Below are positions 29,094 through 37,774 of a DNA stretch of 64,000 nucleotides, one piece after another (the stretch's first letter is position 1; each line of letters opens with the position of its first letter). This DNA comes from Billgrantia desiderata (lineage in GTDB: Bacteria > Pseudomonadota > Gammaproteobacteria > Pseudomonadales > Halomonadaceae), in NCBI GenBank assembly GCA_011742915.1, contig JAAQTN010000005.1, forward strand, positions 96,799 through 160,798, in the 5' to 3' direction. The notes under the pieces were generated by a model that was not told where the DNA came from, made no database searches, and saw nothing but the letters and a program-made list of their open reading frames with translations. The position numbers were made by a program, and so were the translations under genes.

Positions 29094-29242
29094 TCGGCGG
29101 TTCGGTCCGGGGGTGGGGCTCCAGTCCGGCGCCGCCGCTCGCGCTCACGGCGGCGGTGGTGGGCCAGGGCATTGCCATTTGCCAGTTGGACCAGGAAATC
29201 GATCTCCTCGTCACTGAGCGGTTCGCGCTGGCGCCGTGGCAT
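29090..29242 (-). CDS. Small basic protein (50 aa), translationally coupled to the GNAT gene
   Basis: The frame begins MPRRQREPLSDEEIDFLVQL, continues ANGNALAHH and ends in an arginine-rich tail. It has AGGAG eight bases before the ATG and its stop codon overlaps the start of the acetyltransferase (ATGA). The N-terminal half looks like an amphipathic helix; the tail has about nine arginines in a dozen residues. I do not recognise the family. The start signal and overlap make it a credible gene. Confidence 0.6.
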   Translation of the reverse strand: MPRRQREPLSDEEIDFLVQLANGNALAHHRRRERERRRRTGAPPPDRTAE

Positions 29243-29336
29243 AGGGCTTCTCCTGTCGAAGCGCTAGGTCTCTCCGACGCTAACGACGGATGGTGACAGA
29301 GTGGTGACGATCCGAGCCGGGTGAACACGAAGCTGG

Positions 29337-30143
29337 TCAGCCTGCTTGCCGCAAGGCGTCTAGCAGCTCATCGTGCCGCTCGGCACGGGCTACCAGCAGG
29401 CTGTGCCATTCGGCAGGGTTGGTGTTGCCCTCGAGGTCAGTCACGACAAGACCCGCCTCCCGGGCGAAGACGATGCCGGCGGCCACGTCCCACAGGTCGA
29501 GCCTGGCGCCTTGAGACCAGAAGGCATCGAAGCGGCCAAGGCCGGTGTAGGCGATCTCCAGTGCTGCCGAGCCGGGGGTCCGAATCCCGGCCACGGCCGG
29601 CATCATTGCCGTGAGCTGGCGCAGGCTGGTAGGGCAGTCGCCCTTGGCATGATAGGGCAGGCAGGTGGCGAGGAGCATTTCCGGCATGGGGCGGGCCGGA
29701 GAGGCGACGACACGGCGGCTGCCCAGGTAAGCGCCTTGCCCATGAACCGCCCACAGCATCTCGTCGAGCAGCGGTTGGTAGACCACCCCGTGGGTCAGTT
29801 GGTCGCCCTGGCGCACGGCGATGGATACCGAGAAGTGGGGCACTCGGTGCAGGAAGTTGTTGGTGCCGTCCAGCGGGTCGATGACCACCACGACGTTGTT
29901 GTCTTGAGCCGGCGTTGCGCCCGTTTCCTCACCCAGGAAACCGACCTTGGGATGAACGTTTCGCACGCTGTTGATGATGGCGTGTTCTGCCGCCCGGTCG
30001 TAGTCGGTCACGAAGTCCGAGGCGCCCTTGCACTGGAAGTCGATCGTGCCGGCGGCGCGGTAGCCCTCGCGCAGGATTTCGCCCGCTGCCTGAGCGGCTT
30101 GCTTGAGCGTATCGATCAGAGTGGGTGAGGTAACGTTTGTCAT
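29337..30143 (-). CDS. Inositol-monophosphatase-family phosphatase (SuhB/CysQ-like)
   Basis: A 268-residue Mg-dependent, lithium-sensitive-type phosphatase. All metal-binding motifs are present: GEETG, DPLDGTNNF and LDLWDVAAG. Length and general sequence match SuhB/inositol-1-phosphatase; CysQ (bisphosphate nucleotidase) and histidinol-phosphatase members share the fold, so the substrate is uncertain. GFLGEE rather than CysQ-type spacing and FSVSIAVRQGDQLTHGVVYQP favour the inositol/SuhB side. It lies downstream of the glycosyltransferase at 30221 in the same direction with a 77 bp gap. Confidence 0.85.
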   Translation of the reverse strand: MTNVTSPTLIDTLKQAAQAAGEILREGYRAAGTIDFQCKGASDFVTDYDRAAEHAIINSVRNVHPKVGFLGEETGATPAQDNNVVVVIDPLDGTNNFLHRVPHFSVSIAVRQGDQLTHGVVYQPLLDEMLWAVHGQGAYLGSRRVVASPARPMPEMLLATCLPYHAKGDCPTSLRQLTAMMPAVAGIRTPGSAALEIAYTGLGRFDAFWSQGARLDLWDVAAGIVFAREAGLVVTDLEGNTNPAEWHSLLVARAERHDELLDALRQAG

Positions 30144-30220
30144 GCCGAGCCTCTTGGATCATGGCCAAAACCACTATGTTACTGCCTGCAGATGTCGGGA
30201 AATTGACACCTGCCGGTGTC

Positions 30221-31510
30221 TCACATGACTGGCGTCTGCTCCTTTTCATTGGCTTCGGGGGGTAATACCTCTGTCGCAGACGATACCGTCTGTTGGGTAC
30301 TGGAGGCCGTCAGCGTGGTGAGTGGCACCGCTCTGGCGTTACCGCTCCCTGCTATTTGCATCCCTGCTATTCGAGCATAAAGCCCGGCCAGTTCGGCGGC
30401 CTTGGCGTCCTCGTGCCAGCCTGCCGCATGGGTCATGGCACGCTGCGCCAGTTCGCCGCGCAGCGCGTCATCGTCGAGCAGTCGGTTCACCTTGGCGGCG
30501 AAGTCGTCGAGATCCTCGTCGGCAATCAGGCAACCCGCACCGTCCACCAGCACGTCGCGGGTGCCCATCATGGCGGTGGAGACGACTGGGGTACCCAGCG
30601 CCATGGCCTCCAGCAGCACCAACCCCTGGGTTTCGGTGCGTGAGGCGAAGATGAAGGCATCGGCCGCACGGTAGGCGGTCTGCAGCGGGCCGTTGCGCCC
30701 CAGGTAGCCAAGAAAGTGCACGGCGTACTCCATGCCGATCTGCCGAGCCCGGCGTGCCAAGGCCGCTCGGGCCGGTCCTTCGCCAGTAATGATCAGGCGC
30801 GTATCGGGATGCTCGGCCAGCACCCGGGGCAGCAGGTCGATCAGAAAGGCGATGTTTTTCTCGAAGGCGAGGCGTCCGACGAACAACAGCAGCCGGGCGT
30901 TTTTCGGCAGATGGTAGCGGTCGCGGAAGTCATCGTCCTCGACGGAATGACGGAAGCGCTCCAGCGCCAATCCGGTGGGGATGACTGCCACGGGAGTTTT
31001 GACGCCATAGCGCAGGAGTGTGTCGTGCATGGCATGCGACGGTGCCACCAGCGCTGCCAGCCGGCGGCACTGCCACACCGAGAGGCGCCGGGCGAGGAAG
31101 CGCAGCCAACGGCTGGGTACGCCGCGAACATAGAGGGGGAGATACTCCTCGAACAGCGTGTGGTAGGTGGCCAGGGCCGGAATGCCCAGCCGCCTTGCCA
31201 GCGCCACGCCGGCATAGTGGGCGACGAAGGGTGTGTGAATGTGTACCAGATCGAAGTGCTCTGCGGCGAGCCGCGGCGCCAGCTTCATCACCTCGCGATA
31301 GTGCATCATGCGATCTTCGGGGGAGCCAGGAACGCCGCGCGAGGAGATCCTCAGTACGTCCGGTTCATCCACTTGCCCCACGGGATAGCCGGGGCAGACC
31401 AGGGTGACGGAATGGCCGAGCCTTTGTAGCGCATCGCGGAAACTGGCAATCGAGGTGGCGACACCGTTGATGCGGGGAAAGTAGACGTCAGAAAGCATCA
31501 ATATGTTCAT
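30221..31510 (-). CDS. Family 4 glycosyltransferase, possibly glycolipid-forming
   Basis: A 429-residue GT-B glycosyltransferase. N-terminal domain opens MNILMLSDVYFPRINGVATS, with VHIHTPFVAHYAGVALARRLGIPALATYHT; the C-terminal donor domain shows LLFVGRLAFEKN, the E-x7-E motif in FASRTETQGLVLLEAMALGTPVV. This architecture matches the group containing GDP-mannose- or UDP-sugar-dependent alpha-glycosyltransferases that sugar diacylglycerol. The last 50 residues are a Ser/Thr-rich extension. A Pho-box-like element lies 47 bp upstream (31558-31575), suggesting phosphate control. Start at 31510 follows the family N-terminus; 31525, with GAGG nine bases upstream, is an alternative. Confidence 0.85.
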   Translation of the reverse strand: MNILMLSDVYFPRINGVATSIASFRDALQRLGHSVTLVCPGYPVGQVDEPDVLRISSRGVPGSPEDRMMHYREVMKLAPRLAAEHFDLVHIHTPFVAHYAGVALARRLGIPALATYHTLFEEYLPLYVRGVPSRWLRFLARRLSVWQCRRLAALVAPSHAMHDTLLRYGVKTPVAVIPTGLALERFRHSVEDDDFRDRYHLPKNARLLLFVGRLAFEKNIAFLIDLLPRVLAEHPDTRLIITGEGPARAALARRARQIGMEYAVHFLGYLGRNGPLQTAYRAADAFIFASRTETQGLVLLEAMALGTPVVSTAMMGTRDVLVDGAGCLIADEDLDDFAAKVNRLLDDDALRGELAQRAMTHAAGWHEDAKAAELAGLYARIAGMQIAGSGNARAVPLTTLTASSTQQTVSSATEVLPPEANEKEQTPVM

Positions 31511-31557
31511 GGTTCGGCTCGGCATGGCAGGATGCCTCACCATCCTGCGTCGTCCGA

Positions 31558-31575
31558 GTGACGCCATGGTGACAG
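31558..31575 (-). promoter_or_regulatory. Pho-box-like element upstream of the glycosyltransferase
   Basis: Minus strand reads CTGTCACCATGGCGTCAC: two heptamers separated by four bases, the first a full match to CTGTCAY and the second matching 5 of 7. It is oriented toward the gene and lies 47 bp from its start. A CAGGAT hexamer ten bases further could serve as -10. Confidence 0.45.
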
Positions 31576-31724
31576 TGTGATTCTCTTCCTGTCACGGTGA
31601 GAGCGGGCGCTTTTGCTCTCCCGCTCGGCTACCCCTTGGGGTATCGGCGTGTTATCCCCTTGTCACTTCGATGAGCCAAACTGGCACACTTCATTTTCAT
31701 GTATCCACAAGGCTGCGAAGTGTC

Positions 31725-32318
31725 ATGAGGGAAATGGAACAGTACGTCTATCAAAGTCTGAACGAAGCACGGGCGGCACTGGATGCCTTGCTAGATGATG
31801 GAGAGACCCTACGCACACTTGCAGCAGCTGGGCGGCAGCTCAGTAATACGTTTCGTCATGGTGGACGTGTATTCAGTTGCGGCAACGGCGGATCCATGTG
31901 CGATGCCATGCACTTCGCCGAAGAGCTGTCGGGCCGTTACCGGTTGCATCGCAAGGGGTTGCCAGCGGCTTCCATCAGTGACCCGAGTCACCTGAGTTGT
32001 GTCGGTAATGATTATGGCTATGATCGGGTGTTCGCTCGCTACTTGGAGGCTCATGGCCGTGAGGGCGATTGCCTGTTGGCCATCAGTACCAGCGGTACGA
32101 GTACCAATGTGCTCGCCGCGGCGGATTACGCAAGCCGCCATGGGATCCATATCATCGCGTTGACCGGTCGCCCCGGCTCTACGCTTAGCGAGCTGTCGGA
32201 CACTGAGATTTGTACTCCAGCAGGGCAATATGCCGATCGAGTTCAGGAGTTGCATATCAAGGTCATTCACATTCTGATCGAGCTGGTGGAGCGGGAGCTG
32301 TTTCCTGAAAACTACTGA
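31725..32318 (+). CDS. gmhA: Sedoheptulose-7-phosphate isomerase
   Basis: First enzyme of ADP-heptose synthesis for the LPS inner core. 197 residues, SIS domain. Near-identical blocks to E. coli GmhA are visible: SCGNGGSMCDAMHFAEELSGRYR, SCVGNDYGYDRVFARYLEAHGREGD, ISTSGTSTNV and YADRVQELHIKVIHILIELVE. The sugar-phosphate loop and catalytic Glu/His are within these blocks. Start: E. coli GmhA aligns to 31734 or 31725; I list 31725, which is the first ATG of that pair. It stands alone between two genes of different function; other heptose genes are not in this window. Confidence 0.92.
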   Translation: MREMEQYVYQSLNEARAALDALLDDGETLRTLAAAGRQLSNTFRHGGRVFSCGNGGSMCDAMHFAEELSGRYRLHRKGLPAASISDPSHLSCVGNDYGYDRVFARYLEAHGREGDCLLAISTSGTSTNVLAAADYASRHGIHIIALTGRPGSTLSELSDTEICTPAGQYADRVQELHIKVIHILIELVERELFPENY

Positions 32319-32466
32319 CTGCTCGCCTGTTCACTTCTATGGCCATTTATCGGGTCCATCGAGATGGGCACAGCCGCTCTTGGTAACGCAACCGGTGTCA
32401 TTGCCCTTGTCACTGGACTGACGCAGGCTATGGGGCGTCTTGAAACCCAGGCTTGTGGAGGATGCC

Positions 32467-33141
32467 ATGCACCTTGCCCTGTTCGACCTTGACGATACCC
32501 TGCTGGATGGCGACTGCAGCGCGCTCTGGAATGGCTGGATGGTAGAGCGTGGCTGGGTTGATGCCCCGGGCGAGTTTCTGGCCCATGCACAGGCCATGGA
32601 TGCGGCCTACCATACTGGCCGGTTGCGTCTGGAGAAGTATCTGTCTTTGACCTTGGCTCCCTTGGCCGGGCGCCATGTGAATGAGGTTGACGCCGAGGTG
32701 GCGGACTTCGTCGCGGCGCGCATCCTGCCGCGGCTGTTTGCTCAAGGGCGGGCGCGCATCGCCGAGCACTGCGCTCGGGGTGAGACGCCGATGATCATTT
32801 CCGCTTCGTCGCGGCATCTCGTGGCACCGATTGCTGCCGAGCTGGGTATCGAGGCGGTGATCGCCGTGGAGCCGGCGCTGGAGAGTGGGTACTTCACCGG
32901 TGGCACTACCGGGATACTCTCCTACCGGGATGGCAAGATCGCTCGCCTCGAGCAGTGGCTGGCGGAAAAGGGCGCTGTCAGCCATCTGACGTTCTATTCC
33001 GATTCTCAGAACGACTTGCCGCTACTTGGCCGGGTGGACCGCCCGGTGGCGGTGAACCCCGATGCGGTACTTGCCGAAGTGGCTCGGGTAGAGGGCTGGG
33101 AGCGGCTGGACTGGCGACCGTGTGCGGCGCTGGTCGGCTGA
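32467..33141 (+). CDS. HAD-IB phosphatase (SerB/PGP-like)
   Basis: A 224-residue cytoplasmic HAD hydrolase of subfamily IB. Motif I is LFDLDDTLLDGDC (D7 and D9), motif II the serine in MIISASSRH, motif IV YSDSQNDLPLL with the metal-binding aspartates. A four-helix cap lies between motifs I and II. The family includes phosphoserine phosphatase and lysophosphatidic/phosphatidylglycerolphosphate phosphatases; this subgroup is usually listed only as HAD-IB hydrolase. The start at 32467 has GGAGG six bases upstream and is preferred to the ATG at 32440. Confidence 0.88.
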   Translation: MHLALFDLDDTLLDGDCSALWNGWMVERGWVDAPGEFLAHAQAMDAAYHTGRLRLEKYLSLTLAPLAGRHVNEVDAEVADFVAARILPRLFAQGRARIAEHCARGETPMIISASSRHLVAPIAAELGIEAVIAVEPALESGYFTGGTTGILSYRDGKIARLEQWLAEKGAVSHLTFYSDSQNDLPLLGRVDRPVAVNPDAVLAEVARVEGWERLDWRPCAALVG

Positions 33142-33267
33142 CTCTGCGTCTCGCTCAGGCTCGAACATTCCGCAGAGCCAACCAATGTTGCACTCTTGAT
33201 CTCGTACTCCCTGGGCACGTTCTCTATAGTCGATCATTGTTGCCTGCTGGCTGACAGGGAGTGTTAC

Positions 33268-33495
33268 ATGAGTGATGCCTACTATCTGCGCCTCACCGAT
33301 CATCTGCGTGAGCTGCTCAGCAACCCGGAGGCCTTCGAGGCGGGCCGCCTGCCCGCCGAGCGGACCCTGGCGGAACGCTTTCGAACCACTCGGGTTACTT
33401 TGCGCCAGGCTTTGGCTCACCAGCCGTCTCCCCCCTACACCGTACGTTTGCCGCTCTTGCGGTTGAAGGGATGCAGCGCTTCGCGGCGTACGTAA
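33268..33495 (+). pseudogene. Truncated GntR-family regulator (PhnF/UTRA type), N-terminal fragment
   Basis: A good ribosome binding site (GGGAG) and ATG begin MSDAYYLRLTDHLRELL, leading into a GntR winged-helix with recognition segment LPAERTLAERF and RVTLRQALAH (about residues 28-51). There the homology stops and about two dozen unrelated residues follow before a stop. A complete UTRA-type regulator is about 240 residues; the wing and the whole effector domain are missing. The break (about 33424-33434) lies at the very end of the convergent ugpC gene, so the junction looks like a deletion that joined the two. By its YYLRLTDHL opening it resembles regulators of phosphonate or organophosphate genes. 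Confidence 0.8.
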
Positions 33496-34484
33496 AAGCG
33501 CAGGGTCTCGCCTTCCGCCACCGGAGGCTGGCCGGCGGTGCGAATCACGCTGGGCTGGTCGCTGCCGGCCAGGCGTACGTAGAGGTGGCTCTCGGCGCCG
33601 GCGGCCTCGAACAGCTCCAAGGTGGAGTCCACCACCAGGTGTGGGCCACTCGGGGCTTGCATGTGTAGGTCGTCGGGGCGAATGCCGACGATATCGGTAC
33701 TCTTGGGCAGGTCCCCGAGTAAGCCATTGCCCCTCTCTCGCAGGTAGTCTAGCGGAATCAGGTTCATGGCCGGTGAGCCGATGAAGGTCGCCACGAAGAT
33801 CGAGGCTGGGCGCGCATAGATCTCCATGGGGGTGCCGACCTGCTCGATGCGCCCGCCGTTGAGCACCACCAGGCGGTCGCCCAGGGTCATGGCTTCGAGC
33901 TGATCGTGGGTGACATAAAGGCTGGTGGTCTTCAGACGACGCTGGAGCTGCTTGATCTCCACGCGCATCTGCACCCGCAGCTTGGCATCGAGGTTGGAGA
34001 GCGGCTCGTCGAACAGAAAGGCGGCAGGCTCGCGCACCAAAGCCCGGCCCATGGCCACCCGCTGACGCTGGCCGCCCGAGAGCTGGCGCGGCTTGCGCGG
34101 CAGGAAGTCCTCGATTTCCAGCATGCGTGCCGCTTCCTGTACTCGTCGTTCGATCTCGCTGCGCTTAAAACCGCGATTCTTGAGGCCATAGGCCAGGTTG
34201 TCGAACACCGTCATATGGGGGTAGAGCGCGTAGTTCTGGAACACCATGGCGATGTCGCGCTGAGCGGGCTCCAGGTCGTTGACTACACTGTCGCCGATCT
34301 CCAGGCGTCCCTCGCTGATCGTCTCCAACCCCGCCACCATGCGCAGCAGGGTCGACTTGCCGCAGCCCGATGGGCCTACAAGGACCACGAATTCACCATC
34401 CGCCACTTCCAGGTCGATGCCCTTTACCGCCTGGACGCCGCCAGCATAGGTCTTCTTCAGGCCTTCCAATTTGATGCGTGCCAT
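33435..34484 (-). CDS. ugpC: sn-Glycerol-3-phosphate ABC transporter ATP-binding protein
   Basis: ATPase of the glycerol-3-phosphate and glycerophosphodiester importer, 349 residues (E. coli UgpC 356). Walker [10 protein letters not shown], signature [16 protein letters not shown], Walker [14 protein letters not shown] and H-loop YVTHDQLEA are intact, and a C-terminal OB-type (MalK-like) regulatory domain follows (residues about 235-349, [10 protein letters not shown]). Last gene of ugpBAEC, one base after ugpE. Its stop codon abuts the truncated GntR gene with no terminator between. Confidence 0.94.
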   Translation of the reverse strand: MARIKLEGLKKTYAGGVQAVKGIDLEVADGEFVVLVGPSGCGKSTLLRMVAGLETISEGRLEIGDSVVNDLEPAQRDIAMVFQNYALYPHMTVFDNLAYGLKNRGFKRSEIERRVQEAARMLEIEDFLPRKPRQLSGGQRQRVAMGRALVREPAAFLFDEPLSNLDAKLRVQMRVEIKQLQRRLKTTSLYVTHDQLEAMTLGDRLVVLNGGRIEQVGTPMEIYARPASIFVATFIGSPAMNLIPLDYLRERGNGLLGDLPKSTDIVGIRPDDLHMQAPSGPHLVVDSTLELFEAAGAESHLYVRLAGSDQPSVIRTAGQPPVAEGETLRFYVRREALHPFNRKSGKRTV

Positions 34485-34485
34485 C

Positions 34486-35334
34486 TCACTTCTCCGTCTC
34501 GGTCAGGCCTTTCACGAACAGTCGCTGCATGAACAGGATCACCAGCACCGGGGGCAGCGCGGCCATGACCACCGCGGCCATCACCAGGTGCCATTGTGGG
34601 TCGCCGTCGGCAGCGGTGGTCATGCGCTGCAGGCCCATGACGATGGTGTAGTAGTCGGGGTCGGTGGTGATCAGAAGGGGCCAGAGGTACTGGTTCCAGC
34701 CGTAGATGAACATGATCACGAACAGCGCGGCGATGTTGGTCACCGACAGCGGCAGCAGGATGTCCTTGAAGAACTTCAGCGGCCCGGCGCCATCGACGCG
34801 GGCGGCTTCCAGCAGCTCTTCCGGCACCGTCATGAAGAACTGGCGGAACAGGAAAGTGGCGGTCGCCGAGGCGATCAACGGGATGGAGAGGCCGGCGAAG
34901 CTGTTGAGCATCCCGAGATCCGCCACCACGCGGAAGGTCGGGATGATGCGTACCTCCACCGGCAGCATCAGCGTGATGAAGATGATCCAGAAGAAGAACA
35001 GCCGGAACGGAAAGCGAAAATAGACGATGGCAAAAGCCGACAGCAGCGAGATGGACAGCTTGCCAAAGGTGATGGCCAGCGCCATCACCAGGCTGTTCCA
35101 CAGCATCTGGCCTGCCGGGGGCGCCCCGGCGCGAGAGAGTCCGGTCTCCCACATGGCACGGTAATTGTCGAGGGCATGACTGCCCGGCACCAACGGCAGG
35201 GTGCCGCGCAGGAACTCGCCAGGCCCCTGGGTGGAGGCGACGATGGCAATGTAGACCGGGAACAGTACCAGGGCCACGCCAAGGATCAGAATGGAGTGGG
35301 CGAAAAGATTCCCCCAGGGTCGATGTTCGACCAT
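34486..35334 (-). CDS. ugpE: sn-Glycerol-3-phosphate ABC transporter permease UgpE
   Basis: Second membrane subunit of the Ugp importer, 282 residues with six membrane segments. The EAA loop is [25 protein letters not shown]. The N-terminal [28 protein letters not shown] and C-terminal [13 protein letters not shown] are close to E. coli UgpE as I remember it. It lies 21 bp after ugpA and directly before ugpC. Confidence 0.94.
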   Translation of the reverse strand: MVEHRPWGNLFAHSILILGVALVLFPVYIAIVASTQGPGEFLRGTLPLVPGSHALDNYRAMWETGLSRAGAPPAGQMLWNSLVMALAITFGKLSISLLSAFAIVYFRFPFRLFFFWIIFITLMLPVEVRIIPTFRVVADLGMLNSFAGLSIPLIASATATFLFRQFFMTVPEELLEAARVDGAGPLKFFKDILLPLSVTNIAALFVIMFIYGWNQYLWPLLITTDPDYYTIVMGLQRMTTAADGDPQWHLVMAAVVMAALPPVLVILFMQRLFVKGLTETEK

Positions 35335-35355
35335 AACGTTGTGTGCCTCTTGGGA

Positions 35356-36240
35356 TCAGTAGTTGACGCGCCGCTCGATGAAGCGGAACTGGATGACGGT
35401 CAGCGCGATGACGATGGCCATCAGGATCACCGACTGTGCAGCTGAACTGCCGATGTTCATGCCCACGAAACCATCGGCGTAGACCTTGTAGACCAAGATG
35501 TTGGTCGCCTGGGCCGGACCCCCTTGGGTGGTGGCGTGAATGACGCCGAAAGTGTCGAACATGGCATAGACCACGTTGACCACCAGCAGGAAGAACGTAG
35601 TGGGCGTCAGCAATGGGAATACGATAGTCCAGAAGCGCTTGACCGGTCCGGCTCCGTCGATGGCGGCGGCTTCGATCAGTGATTGCGGGATCGACTGCAG
35701 TCCAGCCAGGAAGAACAGGAAGTTGTAGGCGATCTGCTTCCATGCTGCAGCAATGATCACCAGCAGCATCGCATCCGTTCCAGAGGTGCGGTGGTTCCAG
35801 CGGTAGCCCAGCATGTCGAGAACGTAGGGCACGATGCCGATGGATGGGTTGAAAATGAACCACCACAGCACGCCAGCAATGGCAGGGGCGATGGCATAGG
35901 GCCATACCAGCAACGTGGTATAAGCGTCGCGAGAGCGAAGCAGTCGGTTGACGGTTGCCGCCAGCAGCAGTGCCGCGCTCATCGAAAGCAGAGTCGTGCC
36001 GATGGCGAACACGGCGGTAACCGACAGGGAATTGAGGTAGTAGGCGTCGTCGAAGAGTCGGGAAAAGTTGGCAAGACCCACGAAACTGGAGCTCAGGCCA
36101 AAGGCGTCCTCACGCAGCAGCGACTGATAGAGCGCCTGACTCGCCGGCCAGATGAAAAAGACCAATGTGACGATGACCTGAGGGGCCAGTAGCGCGTAGG
36201 GCAGCCAGCGCCCGGGGAACGTCATGCGTTTGGTTTGCAT
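35356..36240 (-). CDS. ugpA: sn-Glycerol-3-phosphate ABC transporter permease UgpA
   Basis: First membrane subunit, 294 residues with six segments. The EAA loop is [25 protein letters not shown], and [32 protein letters not shown] is the usual UgpA N-terminus. The start at 36240 ([12 protein letters not shown]) leaves a short cytoplasmic tail; an in-frame ATG at 36282 would run over the hairpin after ugpB. The gene is separated from ugpB by 68 bp containing a hairpin with T-run. Confidence 0.94.
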   Translation of the reverse strand: MQTKRMTFPGRWLPYALLAPQVIVTLVFFIWPASQALYQSLLREDAFGLSSSFVGLANFSRLFDDAYYLNSLSVTAVFAIGTTLLSMSAALLLAATVNRLLRSRDAYTTLLVWPYAIAPAIAGVLWWFIFNPSIGIVPYVLDMLGYRWNHRTSGTDAMLLVIIAAAWKQIAYNFLFFLAGLQSIPQSLIEAAAIDGAGPVKRFWTIVFPLLTPTTFFLLVVNVVYAMFDTFGVIHATTQGGPAQATNILVYKVYADGFVGMNIGSSAAQSVILMAIVIALTVIQFRFIERRVNY

Positions 36241-36263
36241 GGTATTGCTCGGCAAGGCGAAGG

Positions 36264-36297
36264 AAAAAGGCGCCCCCACCACTGGGGCGGAGGCGCC
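36264..36297 (-). terminator. Intercistronic hairpin with T-run between ugpB and ugpA
   Basis: On the minus strand a GC-rich foldback (CGCCCC pairing with GGGGCG, extendable through GGCGCC arms) is followed by TTTTT. A partial terminator here would lower permease and ATPase expression relative to the abundant periplasmic receptor, a common pattern in receptor-first ABC operons. Confidence 0.65.
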
Positions 36298-36308
36298 ATG
36301 GCTGTTTC

Positions 36309-37625
36309 TTATTGATTGGCCTGTTCGAAGTCGCGAAGGAGAGCGTTGCCGCGGCGAGCCGCATCGGCACTGGCCTGTTCCCCGCTCTTGCTGCTTGTCA
36401 TTACCGCTTCCATCTCCTCGGAGATGATGTCGCGGATCTGCACGAAGTTGCCGAAGCGCAGCCCCTTGGAATTTTCGGTGGGCTCGTTGAGGGTCATTTG
36501 TTCGATGGAGATTTCGGTGCCCGGGTTTTCGGTATAGAAACCCTGTGACTCGCTCAACTCCCAGGCGGCATGAGTGATCGGCAGGTAGCCGGTTTTCTGA
36601 TGCCAGTCGGCTTGCACTTCAGGCTGGGAGAGGTAATCGAAGAAGGCTGCTACGGCTGCGTACTCTTCTTCGCTGTGACCTTGAAGCGTCCACAGGGTGG
36701 CGCCACCGATGATCGAGTTCTGCGGGGCACCATCGACATCTTCGTAGTAGGGCAGCATGCCGTAGCCGATCGAGAAATCGGCGTTGGCCAGCACGCCGGC
36801 ACGGGCTGCCGAGGAGCCGAAGAACATGGCGCATTCACCGGAATAGAACATCGGTGCTGCGTCGTTGCCCGGCCCCGGTCCACCCCAGCGGAATACGCCC
36901 TCGTCCTGCCACGCCTTCAGGTTGTCCCAGTGGCGGGCGACCAAGTCATTGTCGAAGACGAATTCGGTTTCAAGACCACCGAAGCCGTTCTCCAACGTTC
37001 CCAGCGGAGAGTCATGCATGGCGGAAAAATTCTCCAGCATGACCCAACTTGGCCAGGAGGTCGTGAAACCGCAGTTGGCGGCATCCTGTTCGCGCAACTG
37101 GCGCGAATAAGCTTCGATCTCTTCCCAAGTCTGCGGTGCGCCCTCGAGACCCGCCGCCTCGAAGGCGTCGCGGTTGTAATAGAGAATCGGGGTGGAAGAG
37201 TTGAAGGGGAAGGAGAGCATGTTGCCGCGGGTATCGGTGTAATAACCCACCACCGCCGGCAGGAAGGCCTCCCGATCGAAGGTGCGGCCATGGTCTTCCA
37301 TCAACTGGTAGATAGGATAGACCGCGCCTTCCGCTGCCATCATGGTGCCGGTACCCACCTCGAATACCTGCAGGATATGCGGATGCTGGCCCGCGCGGAA
37401 GGCAGCAATGGCGCCAGTCATGGTCTCGGTGTAGTTGCCACGATAGCTGGGACGAACTCGATAGTCGTCCTGAGAGGCATTGAACTCTTCTGTAACGGCT
37501 TCGAGCATCTCTCCCAGCTCGCCGCCCATGGCGTGCCACCATTGAACTTCGGTAGCGGCATGAACGGAAAAGGACAGTGACGCTACGAGTGCACCTGACA
37601 TGAAAGCGGTAGAGCGAGGCGACAT
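36309..37625 (-). CDS. ugpB: sn-Glycerol-3-phosphate-binding periplasmic protein UgpB
   Basis: Receptor for glycerol-3-phosphate and glycerophosphocholine, 438 residues, the same as E. coli UgpB. Signal peptide ends near VHAA (about residue 24). The mature part starts [25 protein letters not shown] and continues [37 protein letters not shown], essentially the UgpB signature including the residues that hold the phosphate. First gene of ugpBAEC and divergent from the c-di-GMP gene at 37775; a perfect Pho box lies between the two (37714-37731). Confidence 0.95.
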   Translation of the reverse strand: MSPRSTAFMSGALVASLSFSVHAATEVQWWHAMGGELGEMLEAVTEEFNASQDDYRVRPSYRGNYTETMTGAIAAFRAGQHPHILQVFEVGTGTMMAAEGAVYPIYQLMEDHGRTFDREAFLPAVVGYYTDTRGNMLSFPFNSSTPILYYNRDAFEAAGLEGAPQTWEEIEAYSRQLREQDAANCGFTTSWPSWVMLENFSAMHDSPLGTLENGFGGLETEFVFDNDLVARHWDNLKAWQDEGVFRWGGPGPGNDAAPMFYSGECAMFFGSSAARAGVLANADFSIGYGMLPYYEDVDGAPQNSIIGGATLWTLQGHSEEEYAAVAAFFDYLSQPEVQADWHQKTGYLPITHAAWELSESQGFYTENPGTEISIEQMTLNEPTENSKGLRFGNFVQIRDIISEEMEAVMTSSKSGEQASADAARRGNALLRDFEQANQ

Positions 37626-37713
37626 GAGACTCTCCTTGGGTGATGTCGCCGATAACGCTAGGCTCGTAGCGTGTCAATCAGGTTTCACGAATATGAATAA
37701 GCATTGCATAGCG

Positions 37714-37731
37714 CTGTCATGGTGCTGTCAT
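37714..37731 (+). promoter_or_regulatory. Perfect Pho box between ugpB and the EAL-CBS-GGDEF gene
   Basis: CTGTCATGGTGCTGTCAT: two exact CTGTCAT heptamers with four bases between (11 bp period), the PhoB consensus. It points toward the EAL-CBS-GGDEF gene with 43 bp to its ATG. It could also influence the divergent ugpBAEC operon, whose start codon is 88 bp away on the other side. A chance perfect match in 64 kb is expected about 0.0005 times with equal base use. Confidence 0.85.
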
Positions 37732-37774
37732 CTAAACGTTGCAATCTCGCCCTGACACCATTTCAGGGCTGACC

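Noticed and set aside
32395-32413. GTGTCAT and TTGTCAC upstream of the HAD hydrolase as a Pho box
   Set aside because: The two heptamers are 12 rather than 11 bp apart, so they would not lie on the same face with the required spacing. Not counted as a site.
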